64,000 nt of DNA from Mesorhizobium neociceri (GTDB taxonomy: Bacteria; Pseudomonadota; Alphaproteobacteria; Rhizobiales; Rhizobiaceae). The notes under the pieces were generated by a model. The model saw only the letters and a list, made by a program, of their open reading frames with translations, was not told where the DNA came from and did no database searches. Made by a program: the position numbers and the translations under genes. This document shows, piece by piece, positions 42,038-50,569 of this stretch. The stretch lies in the NCBI RefSeq assembly GCF_013520985.1, contig NZ_JACDTY010000002.1:682001-746000 (forward strand). Direction: 5' to 3'. How positions within the stretch are numbered: position 1 is the stretch's first letter; the number at the start of each line of letters is the position of its first letter.

Positions 42038-43488
42038 CGGGCCAGCGCCTCGGCAAGGATCGCCTTCAACTCGTTGCGCAAACCGGCAGTCTCGGCTTCG
42101 GCACGGGCGAGGTCGGCCAGCAGAGTTTCCGGGTCGCCGTGGTCATTGGCCACGGCGTGCGGGTTCTTGATGTCGAGATTGTAGCCGCGCGCCTTCACGT
42201 CCTTGGCGCTCACTTTCCAAGCCTGTGGCGTCTCCTCGCGGCCCTTCCGGTCCTTGCCGCCCCACCAGTCAATGCAGGGTCGAAAATGCTCCAGCCGGAT
42301 CGGCTTTGTCATCGAATAGGCTTTCTGGCCATCTGGCACGCGGTGCTCGTAGAACCAGATGTCTTTAGTCGGTGCGCCCTTCTCGAAGAACAGCAGATTG
42401 GTGCCGATCGAGGCATAGGGCTTGAACACGGAGTTGGGCAGGCGGACGATGGTGTGGAGGTTGCACTCCTCCATCAGATGTTCCTTGAGTCGAGTCTTGA
42501 CGCCCTCGCCGAACAGCGTGCCGTCAGGCAGCACCACGGCGGCGCGGCCGTCGGATTTCAGCAGCCGTACGATGAGCGCGAGGAACAGGTCAGCCGTTTC
42601 CTTTGTGCGAAAGGTCGGGAAGTTGTTCTCGATTCCGTCTTCCTCGCGCCCGCCGAAGGGCGGATTCGTGAGAACAATATCCACTCGCTCATCCTTGCCC
42701 CAGGAAATGAGCGGGCGGGCGAGCGTATTGTCGTGGCGCACGAAACTCGGATCCTCGACCTCATGCAGCAACATGTTGGTGACGCAGAGCATGTGCGGAA
42801 GTTGCTTCTTCTCCACCGCGCGCAGTGCGCCGTGCATCGTTTCGCGTTGCTTGGGTGTCCGCACGTACGCTTTCTCCATGTGGCGGATAGCACAGGTGAG
42901 AAAACCGCCTGTGCCGCAGGCGGGATCGAACAGAGTTTCGCCGGGACGCGGATCAATACGGTCCACCATGAAGGCGGTGACCGCGCGTGGCGTGTAATAT
43001 TCGCCCGCATTGCCGGCTGATTGCAGGTCATTGAGGAGTTGCTCATAGAACTCGCCAAAGTGCCGCCGCTCATCGAGGTTGTTAAAATCGACCTCGTTGA
43101 TCTTGTTGACCACCTGCCGGATGAGATGGCCGGACTTCATGTAGTTATAGGCATCCTCGAACACATCGCGCACCACGCGGCGGCGATCTCCAGGCTTGCC
43201 CGTGAGCTGCAATCCCTTCAAAGCTGGAAATAGGTCATCGTTGATAAAATCGAGCATGGCTTGACCGGTCATGCCCTCCGGGTCCGCCGCCCAGTTCCGC
43301 CACTGGAATTTCTCCAAGATCGGCGAGTGGTAGCCTACTCTGGTCAGTTCGAGTTCCTGATCCTGATCGTCAATGATCTTGAGGAAGAACATCCAGCACA
43401 ACTGACTGATGCGCTGCGCATCGCCATCGACGCCCACATCCTGGCGCATGATGTCCTGAATGGATTTTATGGTGGTACGGACGATCAT
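42034..43488 (-). CDS. hsdM: Type I restriction-modification methyltransferase subunit
   Basis: This 484-residue N6-adenine methyltransferase subunit has an N-terminal helical HsdM domain (to about 150), SAM motif DPACGTGGFL (about 187-196) and catalytic motif NPPFGG (about 276-281). It protects host DNA at the site set by HsdS and is needed for restriction. It follows hsdR by 3 nt and overlaps hsdS by 4 nt, a compact operon. Length is normal and no disruption is seen. Confidence 0.95.
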   Translation of the reverse strand: MIVRTTIKSIQDIMRQDVGVDGDAQRISQLCWMFFLKIIDDQDQELELTRVGYHSPILEKFQWRNWAADPEGMTGQAMLDFINDDLFPALKGLQLTGKPGDRRRVVRDVFEDAYNYMKSGHLIRQVVNKINEVDFNNLDERRHFGEFYEQLLNDLQSAGNAGEYYTPRAVTAFMVDRIDPRPGETLFDPACGTGGFLTCAIRHMEKAYVRTPKQRETMHGALRAVEKKQLPHMLCVTNMLLHEVEDPSFVRHDNTLARPLISWGKDERVDIVLTNPPFGGREEDGIENNFPTFRTKETADLFLALIVRLLKSDGRAAVVLPDGTLFGEGVKTRLKEHLMEECNLHTIVRLPNSVFKPYASIGTNLLFFEKGAPTKDIWFYEHRVPDGQKAYSMTKPIRLEHFRPCIDWWGGKDRKGREETPQAWKVSAKDVKARGYNLDIKNPHAVANDHGDPETLLADLARAEAETAGLRNELKAILAEALAR

Positions 43489-43491
43489 GGT

Positions 43492-45936
43492 TTAAGCGGT
43501 CTCCTGGTAGATAGCGTCCTGCATTTCGTGGACGGCTCTTTCGAAACCCTCCTTGCCGCCGAACGCCTTGATGAGTTGCATGACGCTGCCCATTGCAGTG
43601 AAGGGCGTCACCTTCAGCACATTGGCATCATCAAGATTGAGCACACCCTCGTCGCGGTATTTTTCAAGCAGCGCGTCGAGCACGGCGCGGGCTTGCGCGC
43701 TGTATTTCGTAAAAACGTCGCGCTTCTTGACGTTCTCAGCTCGCTCACGGCGTGTCAAAGGTTTCTTGTCGAAGGCGACGTGGCAAATCAGATCGAACGG
43801 ATCGAGGTTCTTGCCTAGTTCGTCCGCAATGGCGTCAAGTGGCAGGCCCTCGGCTTCCAGTTCCTCGACGATTGCCTGTTTTCGTTCCGCAGACTTCCAA
43901 CGCTTGAGAAACTCGTCAAGGCTAGCGAAGCGCTTCTTCAGCGCCGTCTTGGTGAAATCCCGCAAGGACTCGGTGACCAGCTTGCCATTCTCGTCAAGGT
44001 ATTCAACACGCTCGGCGATGATGCGGGCGCCGACACCGTCCACGTAAATCTTGCGCCCCTGATTGCCCGGCGCCTGCGGCAAGCCCGGCTGATCGACAAC
44101 GGTTTCGTCACCGCCCGCCTCGTAAGGTGGTTGATCCCCTTCGTCAAAGTCGGTGACGGTATCGTCGGGCGGCGTGATGGGATCATATTCGTTGGCCACG
44201 TAAATCTGAACCGGATCACCATCAAACTCCGGATCGGCGAAGTGATTGGTCGCGCCACGAAAGTCGATCAGCGTGAAATAGAACTTCTTCGTGTCTTCAT
44301 GGACTCGGGTGCCGCGCCCTACAATCTGCTTGAACTCGGTCATGGACCCTACCGGGCGGTCGAGCACGATTAGCCGACAGGTCTGCGCGTCCACTCCAGT
44401 GGACAGAAGTCGTGAGGTCGTGACGATCACGGGATACCTCGATTCCGGGTCGAGGAAATTGCCGAGCTGGTCCTGGCCATCCTTGTCACTGCCGGTGATC
44501 CGCATGACATATCGGTGGTTGTCGTCGCAAAGATCCTTGTTTTCGTTGACTAGCGCCTGGCGCATACGCGCTGCGTGCTCCTGGTCGACACAAAATACGA
44601 TGGTTTTCTGGAAGCGGTCGCCGCTTTCCTTTAGAAATTCCGTGATCTTCCTCGCTGTCAGCAGGGTGCGGTCGTCGAGGACCAGCGTCCGGTCGAAATC
44701 CTTGGCGTTATAGATACGATCCTCGACCTCATTGCCGTCGCGGTCGAGTTGTCCGAGTTCCGGGCGATAGCCTTCAACGTCGCGATCGATGTGGACCTTG
44801 ATGACCTTATAGGGTGCAAGGAAGCCGTCGCTGATGCCCTGGCGCAATGAATAGGTGAAGACCGGTTCGCCGAAATAGTCGGCGTTGGAAACGTATTCCG
44901 TTTCCTTCGGCGTGGCGGTTAGGCCGATCTGGGTCGCGCCGGAAAAGTGATCGAGGATCTCGCGCCATGCAGAATCGTCGGCCGCGCTGCCGCGATGGCA
45001 TTCGTCGATGACGATCAAGTCGAAAAAGCCCGGCGAGAACTCCTTGTAAAGTTTCTGGCGCTCCTCTGGCCCCGTAATAGCTTGGTAGAGGCCAAGATAG
45101 ACTTCGAAGGCCGTGTCAATCCGGCGCTTTCTGTCGAGCGCCAGGGTCAGATCAACCGTGGTGCCGTCCTGCCGTTCGATGGTCTTCGCATTGGTCGAAA
45201 GCTTTGCCATTGCCGCACCGAACGGCCGGAAATCGTTCACCATCGTTTGGTCGATCAGCACGTTCCGGTCGGCGAGGAAAAGGATGCGCTTCTTGCGGCC
45301 CGCCTTCCACAGACGCCAGATGATCTGAAACGCCGTGTAGGTTTTGCCCGTGCCGGTGGCCATGACGAGCAACACGCGATCGCGACCCTTGGCAATGGCC
45401 TCGATCGCGGCGTTAACGGCGTTTACCTGGTAGTAGCGCGGGGCTTTGCCGCTGCCGTCGTCGAAATAGTCTTGAAGAACGATCTGTTCTGCTTCTGGAT
45501 CGAGGCCTTTCCAAGCGCGGTACCGCGCCCACAGATCGGCGGGCGACGGAAAGGCATCGAGACCAAGGTTCGCTTCCTTGGTGTTGCTCAAGCCTGTGCG
45601 GTCGTGAAAGAGGAAACCGTCGCCATTCGAGGAGAACACGAAGGGGATGTCTAGCGTCGCGGCATAGTCAAGGCCCTGCTGGATGCCATCGCCGACGCTG
45701 TGATTGTTGTCCTTCGCCTCTATCAGCGCGATCGGGATATTCGGTTTGTAGTAGAGTACGAAATCGGCCTTCTTCGCCTTGCCACGCGTGACCAGTTTCC
45801 CGCGTACGATTATCCGGCCCTTGGTGAAATAGACTTCTTCCCGGACCTGAAGCATCTCGTCCCATCCGGCGCTCTTGACGGCGGGCAAGATGAACTTGGT
45901 GCAGATGTCGCGCTCGGTGAGGCTTCGTTTGTCCAT
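43492..45936 (-). CDS. hsdR: Type I restriction endonuclease subunit R
   Basis: This 814-residue motor and nuclease subunit has an N-terminal PD-(D/E)xK-like nuclease region (ADFVLYYKPNIPIALIEAKD, about 57-76), an SF2 helicase core with Walker A VMATGTGKTYTA (about 197), IDECHRG for motif II, and RLIVLDRPVGSMTEFKQIVGRGTR for motif VI. A C-terminal helical part (from about 660) is of EcoEI type. I chose ATG 45936 (MDKRSLTERD) with GGGGGAACACC upstream; a GTG start 18 nt earlier is possible. It is the first gene of the four-gene operon and lies 255 nt from the tRNA-Arg gene. Confidence 0.93.
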   Translation of the reverse strand: MDKRSLTERDICTKFILPAVKSAGWDEMLQVREEVYFTKGRIIVRGKLVTRGKAKKADFVLYYKPNIPIALIEAKDNNHSVGDGIQQGLDYAATLDIPFVFSSNGDGFLFHDRTGLSNTKEANLGLDAFPSPADLWARYRAWKGLDPEAEQIVLQDYFDDGSGKAPRYYQVNAVNAAIEAIAKGRDRVLLVMATGTGKTYTAFQIIWRLWKAGRKKRILFLADRNVLIDQTMVNDFRPFGAAMAKLSTNAKTIERQDGTTVDLTLALDRKRRIDTAFEVYLGLYQAITGPEERQKLYKEFSPGFFDLIVIDECHRGSAADDSAWREILDHFSGATQIGLTATPKETEYVSNADYFGEPVFTYSLRQGISDGFLAPYKVIKVHIDRDVEGYRPELGQLDRDGNEVEDRIYNAKDFDRTLVLDDRTLLTARKITEFLKESGDRFQKTIVFCVDQEHAARMRQALVNENKDLCDDNHRYVMRITGSDKDGQDQLGNFLDPESRYPVIVTTSRLLSTGVDAQTCRLIVLDRPVGSMTEFKQIVGRGTRVHEDTKKFYFTLIDFRGATNHFADPEFDGDPVQIYVANEYDPITPPDDTVTDFDEGDQPPYEAGGDETVVDQPGLPQAPGNQGRKIYVDGVGARIIAERVEYLDENGKLVTESLRDFTKTALKKRFASLDEFLKRWKSAERKQAIVEELEAEGLPLDAIADELGKNLDPFDLICHVAFDKKPLTRRERAENVKKRDVFTKYSAQARAVLDALLEKYRDEGVLNLDDANVLKVTPFTAMGSVMQLIKAFGGKEGFERAVHEMQDAIYQETA

Positions 45937-46191
45937 TGGTTGGTGTTCCCCCACTCACGCTCTATGGGGTAAGCTCACACTGATCAATAGTGCAGTTCAA
46001 GTCATTGATACTATTGAGTCGCTTGAACCCACTTCTGGACCAGATCCACGAGCCGGCTGGGACCGAACCCTGCCGCCCGATCTTCGGATTTCGCGCCACT
46101 TGCCACTTGCCCGTTGAAGCCTGCGCCTGCTTCCGCTAAGAAGCCGTGACTTGCCGGTTCGCCGGCTGGTTCGTTTTCAGGAATCCTGAAG

Positions 46192-46268
<77 letters not shown>

Positions 46269-46691
46269 GATTTATCCTTTGATTACAATGGCTTGAAGGG
46301 TGGTTTAGCCGGACTGCAACTCCTCGGGGCGAACTCCGCGTAAGCGGCAGATCTCGGTTTCCGTTGACACCAGTCCATGCTTTCTCGTGTGGAGCGCTGC
46401 GCAAGCCATTGATTTTCTTGCGAAGTAAAAGGTCAGAAACCGGGGATTGCTTGACCGCTGCTCATGTGGGCAGCGGTCACCGTACGACGTTGCCTCTGAT
46501 GGAGCGGCGGCCCTTCTGAGATCACTGACTGAGCCTGCATTTCCTGCACGTGGTCACGGGCGAGACGCAGCCGCAGTGCCTTGAGCGTGGCCAGCAGCGC
46601 ATCGCGACCTGGACGAGGCACGATCGACGGGGCTGAGGCTGGCGCTCCTGCTGGCGCTGCCATCGGCAATGGTGCGCGCCTGGCAGTGAGA
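46269..46691. other. Gene-poor stretch after tRNA-Arg
   Basis: No convincing gene is present. A minus-strand frame (ATG 46663 to 46433, 76 aa, containing IVPRPGRDALLATLKALRLR) has some protein-like composition but no ribosome site and no recognised domain; it could be a remnant. I saw no integrase and no copy of the tRNA 3' end in this stretch. Confidence 0.4.
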
Positions 46692-47210
46692 CTATCGGGA
46701 ACGCTCGAATTTGAGCTCAAAGAAGACCAGCCAGTCCTTGAAATCATCGGGGATGGCATAGTAGGCGGGGATGCGCTTGAAGCCGATGCTCTCGTAGAGG
46801 CCCATCGCAGCGTGCTGGTTTCGGCTCGTGTCGAGGCGCATGCCTCGATAGCCTGCGGATGACGCCTCGGCGACACCGCGCTGGGCCAATGCGCGTCCGA
46901 TGCCTAGGCCGTGAAAGTCAGGCGAAACGAACATCCGCTTCATCTCGCAGAATGCGTCGTCAAACTTGCGAAACGCAACACATCCCGCCGCGCGTTCGTC
47001 GTAGCTGGCGATCAACAGGCAGCCGGCGGGGGCACCGTACTTGCCCGGTAGGCCGGCGAGTTCCTGCTCGAACGCGGCGGCATCGAAGTAGAGGTCGACT
47101 TTCTCCCGGTCCATCGGGGTCAGCGCCCGCCCCCATTCGACGAATGCCCGCATCAGCGACCTGACGTCGTGGAGTTCGGACGGATGTTCTGCGCGACGGA
47201 TGTCGATCAT
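46692..47210 (-). CDS. GNAT family N-acetyltransferase
   Basis: This 172-residue acetyltransferase has the GNAT acetyl-CoA motif MFVSPDFHGLGIGRALAQ (about residues 93-110) and the following GMRLDTSRNQHAAMGLYESIGFKRI. It resembles small-molecule acetyltransferases; the acceptor cannot be told. ATG 47210 (MIDIRRAEHP) fits the family's N-terminus; the frame is open 132 nt upstream. It stands alone, in a region with several decayed small genes. Confidence 0.85.
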   Translation of the reverse strand: MIDIRRAEHPSELHDVRSLMRAFVEWGRALTPMDREKVDLYFDAAAFEQELAGLPGKYGAPAGCLLIASYDERAAGCVAFRKFDDAFCEMKRMFVSPDFHGLGIGRALAQRGVAEASSAGYRGMRLDTSRNQHAAMGLYESIGFKRIPAYYAIPDDFKDWLVFFELKFERSR

Positions 47211-47449
47211 GGCTTCGCCTCGTGGGGGTCGTTGGCTGCAGTTTCGGCTCGGTCCTTGCCCCTCTTGCACCTGTCTTCCGGACGGGTGCCTCTTCATGCC
47301 GTATCGGTTTGCAGAGTGTCGCAGGTTCGGTTCGGATTGCAAACCGGGCTTACGGATGCGGCACCGCCTCTATTTCGGCGAGCAACGGCAACGGCGGCCG
47401 GTTTCGAGTTCTCAGACCGACGCCCCGAAGTGGTGCGCGGCGATGGCAC

Positions 47450-47777
47450 TCAGAAAATCTCGCTGACCTGCTTGAGCTTGGCGGCGCCGAGATGCGGGCT
47501 GGCGCAGATGTGCGCGAGCTCGTCCCTGGTCACACCGAGGGTTCGCCAGGCGTGCTCAAAAATCTGCCGCGACGGCTTGCAGGCCTGCGCCTGCTCGGCG
47601 GTGATGATGCCGGGCGGTTCGCTTGCGACAGCCCGGCCTGCGTCTGCGTGCTCTCCGCGCCAATCCCAGGGCGCTTAAACGTTCCGGCCCACAGAACGCG
47701 GTCTGCGCCACCAGAGCGTCAGCCGCAACCGCAGTCACCAAGATCAGGCGCAGCGGCGTGGCCCATTTCGAAGCCAT
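47450..47777 (-). pseudogene. Frameshifted small exported protein
   Basis: Reading begins at ATG 47777 with a signal-like start (MASKWATPLRLILVTAVAADALVAQ) but soon becomes Arg-rich nonsense. A second frame, open from about 47674 to TGA at 47450-47452, gives a sensible continuation (GIITAEQAQACKPSRQIFEH, then GVTRDELAHICASPHLGAAK and QVSEIF). The two fit together as one protein of about 105 residues with a frameshift near 47675-47700. It is either a pseudogene or, less likely, a sequencing error. No family recognised. Confidence 0.45.
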
Positions 47778-47801
47778 GGAATTTCCTTCTTCGGGACGCG
47801 C

Positions 47802-48008
47802 CTACTGACCGCGCGGTCTGGCTTTCGGTCCTGGCGAGCTTTCCGCCGGGTGTGCGGACAAGCTGGCGGATCGCCGATCCCTTAGCCATAGCGACCTCTT
47901 TTTTGCCATTAGCTTTTCGCGGTCGTCATCATCAGCGGTTTTTCGGCCATGTGCGGCGATCGCATAGTCGGCTCTGTTCGTTCGAAAGTCTTCTTTTTGC
48001 ACGGACAT
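47802..48008 (-). CDS. Small charged hypothetical protein, 68 aa
   Basis: The start ATG 48008 is preceded by GGGAGGAAAAACG, a near-ideal ribosome site, the main support for this gene. The product (MSVQKEDFRTNRADYAIAAH ... DDDDREKLMAKKRSLW) is highly charged, probably disordered, with no known domain and no signal peptide. The last third (ASLSAHPAESSPGPKARPRG) is low-complexity. It may be a remnant, given decayed neighbours on both sides. Confidence 0.4.
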   Translation of the reverse strand: MSVQKEDFRTNRADYAIAAHGRKTADDDDREKLMAKKRSLWLRDRRSASLSAHPAESSPGPKARPRGQ

Positions 48009-48138
48009 CGTTTTTCCTCCCTTAGGCCTTTTCCCTCCCTTGGGCCTGACGGGCGCGATTAACTGCCGCTGCATCGTGCGAGTCTACTAATTAGGGATTG
48101 TGCTAAAATGATACACCCTGGCCAAAGCCGCAGGGACG

Positions 48139-48339
48139 CTACATCTCATTGGAGCCGATTACACCAGGCTCACCTTCAGCGAGATTGGTTAGCGACGGGC
48201 CTCCAGGTGTAAAGACAACGCCGGCTCCCTCCAGTGCTTGCCGTAGACGGATGAGTGTGCCCGGATTCGGAATTCTGCGGCCGATCTCAAAATCGCGGAT
48301 CGCGGCTTCGCCAAGATTGGACTTGGCGCCAAGCCGCAC
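48139..48339 (-). pseudogene. Truncated XRE-type helix-turn-helix regulator
   Basis: The frame ends with a pattern typical of the second half of Cro/CI-like rhizobial regulators: LGEAAIRDFEIGRRIPNPGTLIRLRQALEGAGVVFTPGG. The first helices of the domain, which should precede it, are not recognisable although the frame is open further upstream to about 48426 without a start codon. It is therefore probably a decayed gene. A GTG at 48339 could start a 66-residue product. Confidence 0.5.
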
Positions 48340-48520
48340 GCAGGACTCTTGCCTAACGATACCAGAACGGCTCGATGCGACCCTTGTCGGACCTTCAGTC
48401 GCGCCATAGGGCTCGCATTTCGTTCTTCACAGGCACATAATGAATGCCGTCGACCGCCAAGAAAGCGCGCTTAGTGAGGTCATTCTGTCTCACTGGAGGC
48501 CGGTCGCCAACAAGGTCGCA

Positions 48521-50239
48521 ATGGCCGAAGAACGCATCCGTCGCCGGCTCGCGGCGATCATGGTCGCCGACGTCGTAGGCTATGCGCGCCTGATGGAGGC
48601 GGACGAGGCCGGCACGCTCGCGGCGCTGAAGGACCGCCGCAGGAACGTGCTCGAGCCCATCGTGCGATCTCATGGCGGACGCATCGTCAAACTCATGGGC
48701 GACGGTGTCCTGGTCGAGTTCGGCAGCGCAGTTGATGCCGTCGGCAGTGCACTCGAACTGCAGGCCAGGATGGCCGATGCCAACGACGACGTGGCCGACG
48801 AGCGCCGGATCATGCTCCGGATCGGCATCAATCTGGGCGACGTGATCGGCGAGGGCACGGATGTCTATGGAGAGGGCGTCAACATTGCCGCGCGACTCGA
48901 GTCCCTGGCCGAGCCCGGCAGCATCTGCATGTCGCAAAACGTGTACGAACAGGTGGCCAAAAAGGTGAATGGCACATTCGAGCCCCTGGGTGACCGTCAG
49001 CTCAAGAACATCGAAGCGCCTGTGCGCGCCTACTTGGTCCGTCCCGCTGTTGTCGCGCCGAGCAAGCCAGCGGTCACGTCGGACAAACCGTCGATCGCCG
49101 TGCTGCCCTTCAACAACATGAGCGGCGACCCTGCGCAGGACTATTTCTCAGACGGGATCACGGAGGACATCATCACCGAGCTGAGCCGATTCAGGGAGAT
49201 CATGGTGATTGCACGGAATTCTTCCTTTGCGCTCCGAGGCAAGGCGCTCGACGCCAAGGAAGTTGGCCATAGGCTCGGCGCGGATTTCATCGTCGAGGGC
49301 AGTGCGCGCAGGGCGGGCAATCGCGTGCGGGTCACTGCTCAGTTGATCGACGTGTCCAGCGGAAAGCATCGCTGGGCCGAGCGCTATGACCGCAATCTCG
49401 AAGATATCTTTGCAGTGCAGGACGAAGTCGTGTCCATGATCGTCGGCACCCTGGTCGGGAGAGTCGCCTCCACCCGTGCCGAGCAGTCAGGCCGCAAGCC
49501 ACCGCAGCTTTGGGCGGCCCACGATCACTTTCTGCAAGGGCGGGAGCGTTCGATACGGTTCGATTCGGAAGCCGCGGCTCAGTTCCTGCGCCGCGCAATT
49601 GAGCTCGACTCGGCACACGCCCAAGCCCATGCGTGGCTGGCGGGTGTCGCCTATGTCCTCCATTCGGACCACGGGCGGCGCGAGGATCTGGAGGAAGGCC
49701 TTCGTGCCGCACAAACGGCGGTACGGCTCGATCCGTTGGATTCGAACGGTCACCGGCAACTCGGCCTCATCTATTCTAAGATGAGGCAGTATGAGCTGGG
49801 AGGGATACACCTCGACCGAGCGGTCGCGCTCAATCCGAACGACGTGTATGCCTCGACGTTCAGAGGGCTGTGGCTGGCCTTTACGGGACGCGGAGAGGAA
49901 GCGCTGCGCAGCCTGGAGGCAGATCTTCGCCGCGATCCCTTTCCGCCAGCTTGGTACTGGGGGTGCCGCGGAGTGGCCTTTCTGCAGTTGAGGCGCCACG
50001 CCGAGGCCCTCGAAGCGTTTCAGCATATCGACCACCTCTGGCACTGGTGGCTACCCTGCTACATTGCTTCTTGTCAGGCTCGTCTGGGCAAGATCGATCA
50101 GGCGAAACAGTCGGCCGCAGATGTGCTGCGCCTCAAGCCTGATTTTGCCATAGCGGACTTCGAACGGTCTGAATGGTGGCGAGACCCCGCCGATCTTGAA
50201 CACATAACGCATGGCATGCGTATGGCGGGACTAAAGTAA
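48521..50239 (+). CDS. Class III adenylate/guanylate cyclase with TPR domain (copy 1)
   Basis: The 572-residue protein has an N-terminal class III cyclase domain (metal Asp in IMVADVVGYARLMEADE; MGDGVLVEFGS; IGINLGDVIGEGTDVYGEGVNIAARLE; about 10-170), a central TolB-like segment (SIAVLPFNNMSGDPAQDYFSDGITEDI, about 190-330) and C-terminal TPRs. This architecture is common and multi-copy in Mesorhizobium and Bradyrhizobium; the proteins are thought to be cytosolic sensors making cyclic nucleotide. ATG 48521 (MAEERIRRRL) matches the family start; an ATG at 48440 is in frame. A diverged paralogue lies at 51898-53688. Confidence 0.85.
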   Translation: MAEERIRRRLAAIMVADVVGYARLMEADEAGTLAALKDRRRNVLEPIVRSHGGRIVKLMGDGVLVEFGSAVDAVGSALELQARMADANDDVADERRIMLRIGINLGDVIGEGTDVYGEGVNIAARLESLAEPGSICMSQNVYEQVAKKVNGTFEPLGDRQLKNIEAPVRAYLVRPAVVAPSKPAVTSDKPSIAVLPFNNMSGDPAQDYFSDGITEDIITELSRFREIMVIARNSSFALRGKALDAKEVGHRLGADFIVEGSARRAGNRVRVTAQLIDVSSGKHRWAERYDRNLEDIFAVQDEVVSMIVGTLVGRVASTRAEQSGRKPPQLWAAHDHFLQGRERSIRFDSEAAAQFLRRAIELDSAHAQAHAWLAGVAYVLHSDHGRREDLEEGLRAAQTAVRLDPLDSNGHRQLGLIYSKMRQYELGGIHLDRAVALNPNDVYASTFRGLWLAFTGRGEEALRSLEADLRRDPFPPAWYWGCRGVAFLQLRRHAEALEAFQHIDHLWHWWLPCYIASCQARLGKIDQAKQSAADVLRLKPDFAIADFERSEWWRDPADLEHITHGMRMAGLK

Positions 50240-50413
50240 CCGGTCGTGGGGCGCTCCCAAGCGCGTCCAATGTGAGCGCCTGACTGATTCTGGCACGAGT
50301 TGCTCCTTCCGATCGCAGAACGTACGCAGAAAACGAACCTTTCGCGACGTTGCTACCGTGCAGCGGCAAAGTCCGCTCAGGGTCAGGTGAGGACAGAGCC
50401 TCCGCCGAGCTGA

Positions 50414-50569
50414 ATGTCCGCTCACTTACACCTCACACTGGAAGCCGCCTGCCAGCTTGCGCCCCCGTCCGGGGAGCTCGACGCCGACCCCGTGCCGCTC
50501 GCCATGTTTCGGCAAGGCTGCATCTACCGGCAAAGGGCGACGCGCGCCATCGAGGCGTTTCGGCGCTAA
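50414..50569 (+). CDS. Small ORF, 51 aa, between cyclase and YcaO genes
   Basis: This frame (MSAHLHLTLEAACQLAPPSG ... LAMFRQGCIYRQRATRAIEAF) has balanced composition and helical character, unlike the surrounding frames, which is why I list it. The ribosome site is poor. It meets the 3' end of the YcaO gene tail to tail (4-nt overlap). It might be a remnant of a longer gene. The rest of 50240-50413 holds nothing I recognise. As it lies next to a YcaO gene it could be considered as a peptide substrate, but it lacks a Cys/Ser/Thr-rich core. Confidence 0.3.
   Translation: MSAHLHLTLEAACQLAPPSGELDADPVPLAMFRQGCIYRQRATRAIEAFRR

Noticed and set aside
43492..45936. Possible DEAD-box helicase unrelated to restriction
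   Set aside because: The N-terminal nuclease-like motif, EcoEI-type C-terminus and direct linkage to hsdM and hsdS identify it as HsdR.
47222..48025. Plus-strand ORF of 267 codons after the GNAT gene
   Set aside because: Composition is Arg/Ser/Pro/Leu shadow-like, there is no ribosome site or domain, and two better-supported minus-strand reading frames occupy the same DNA.
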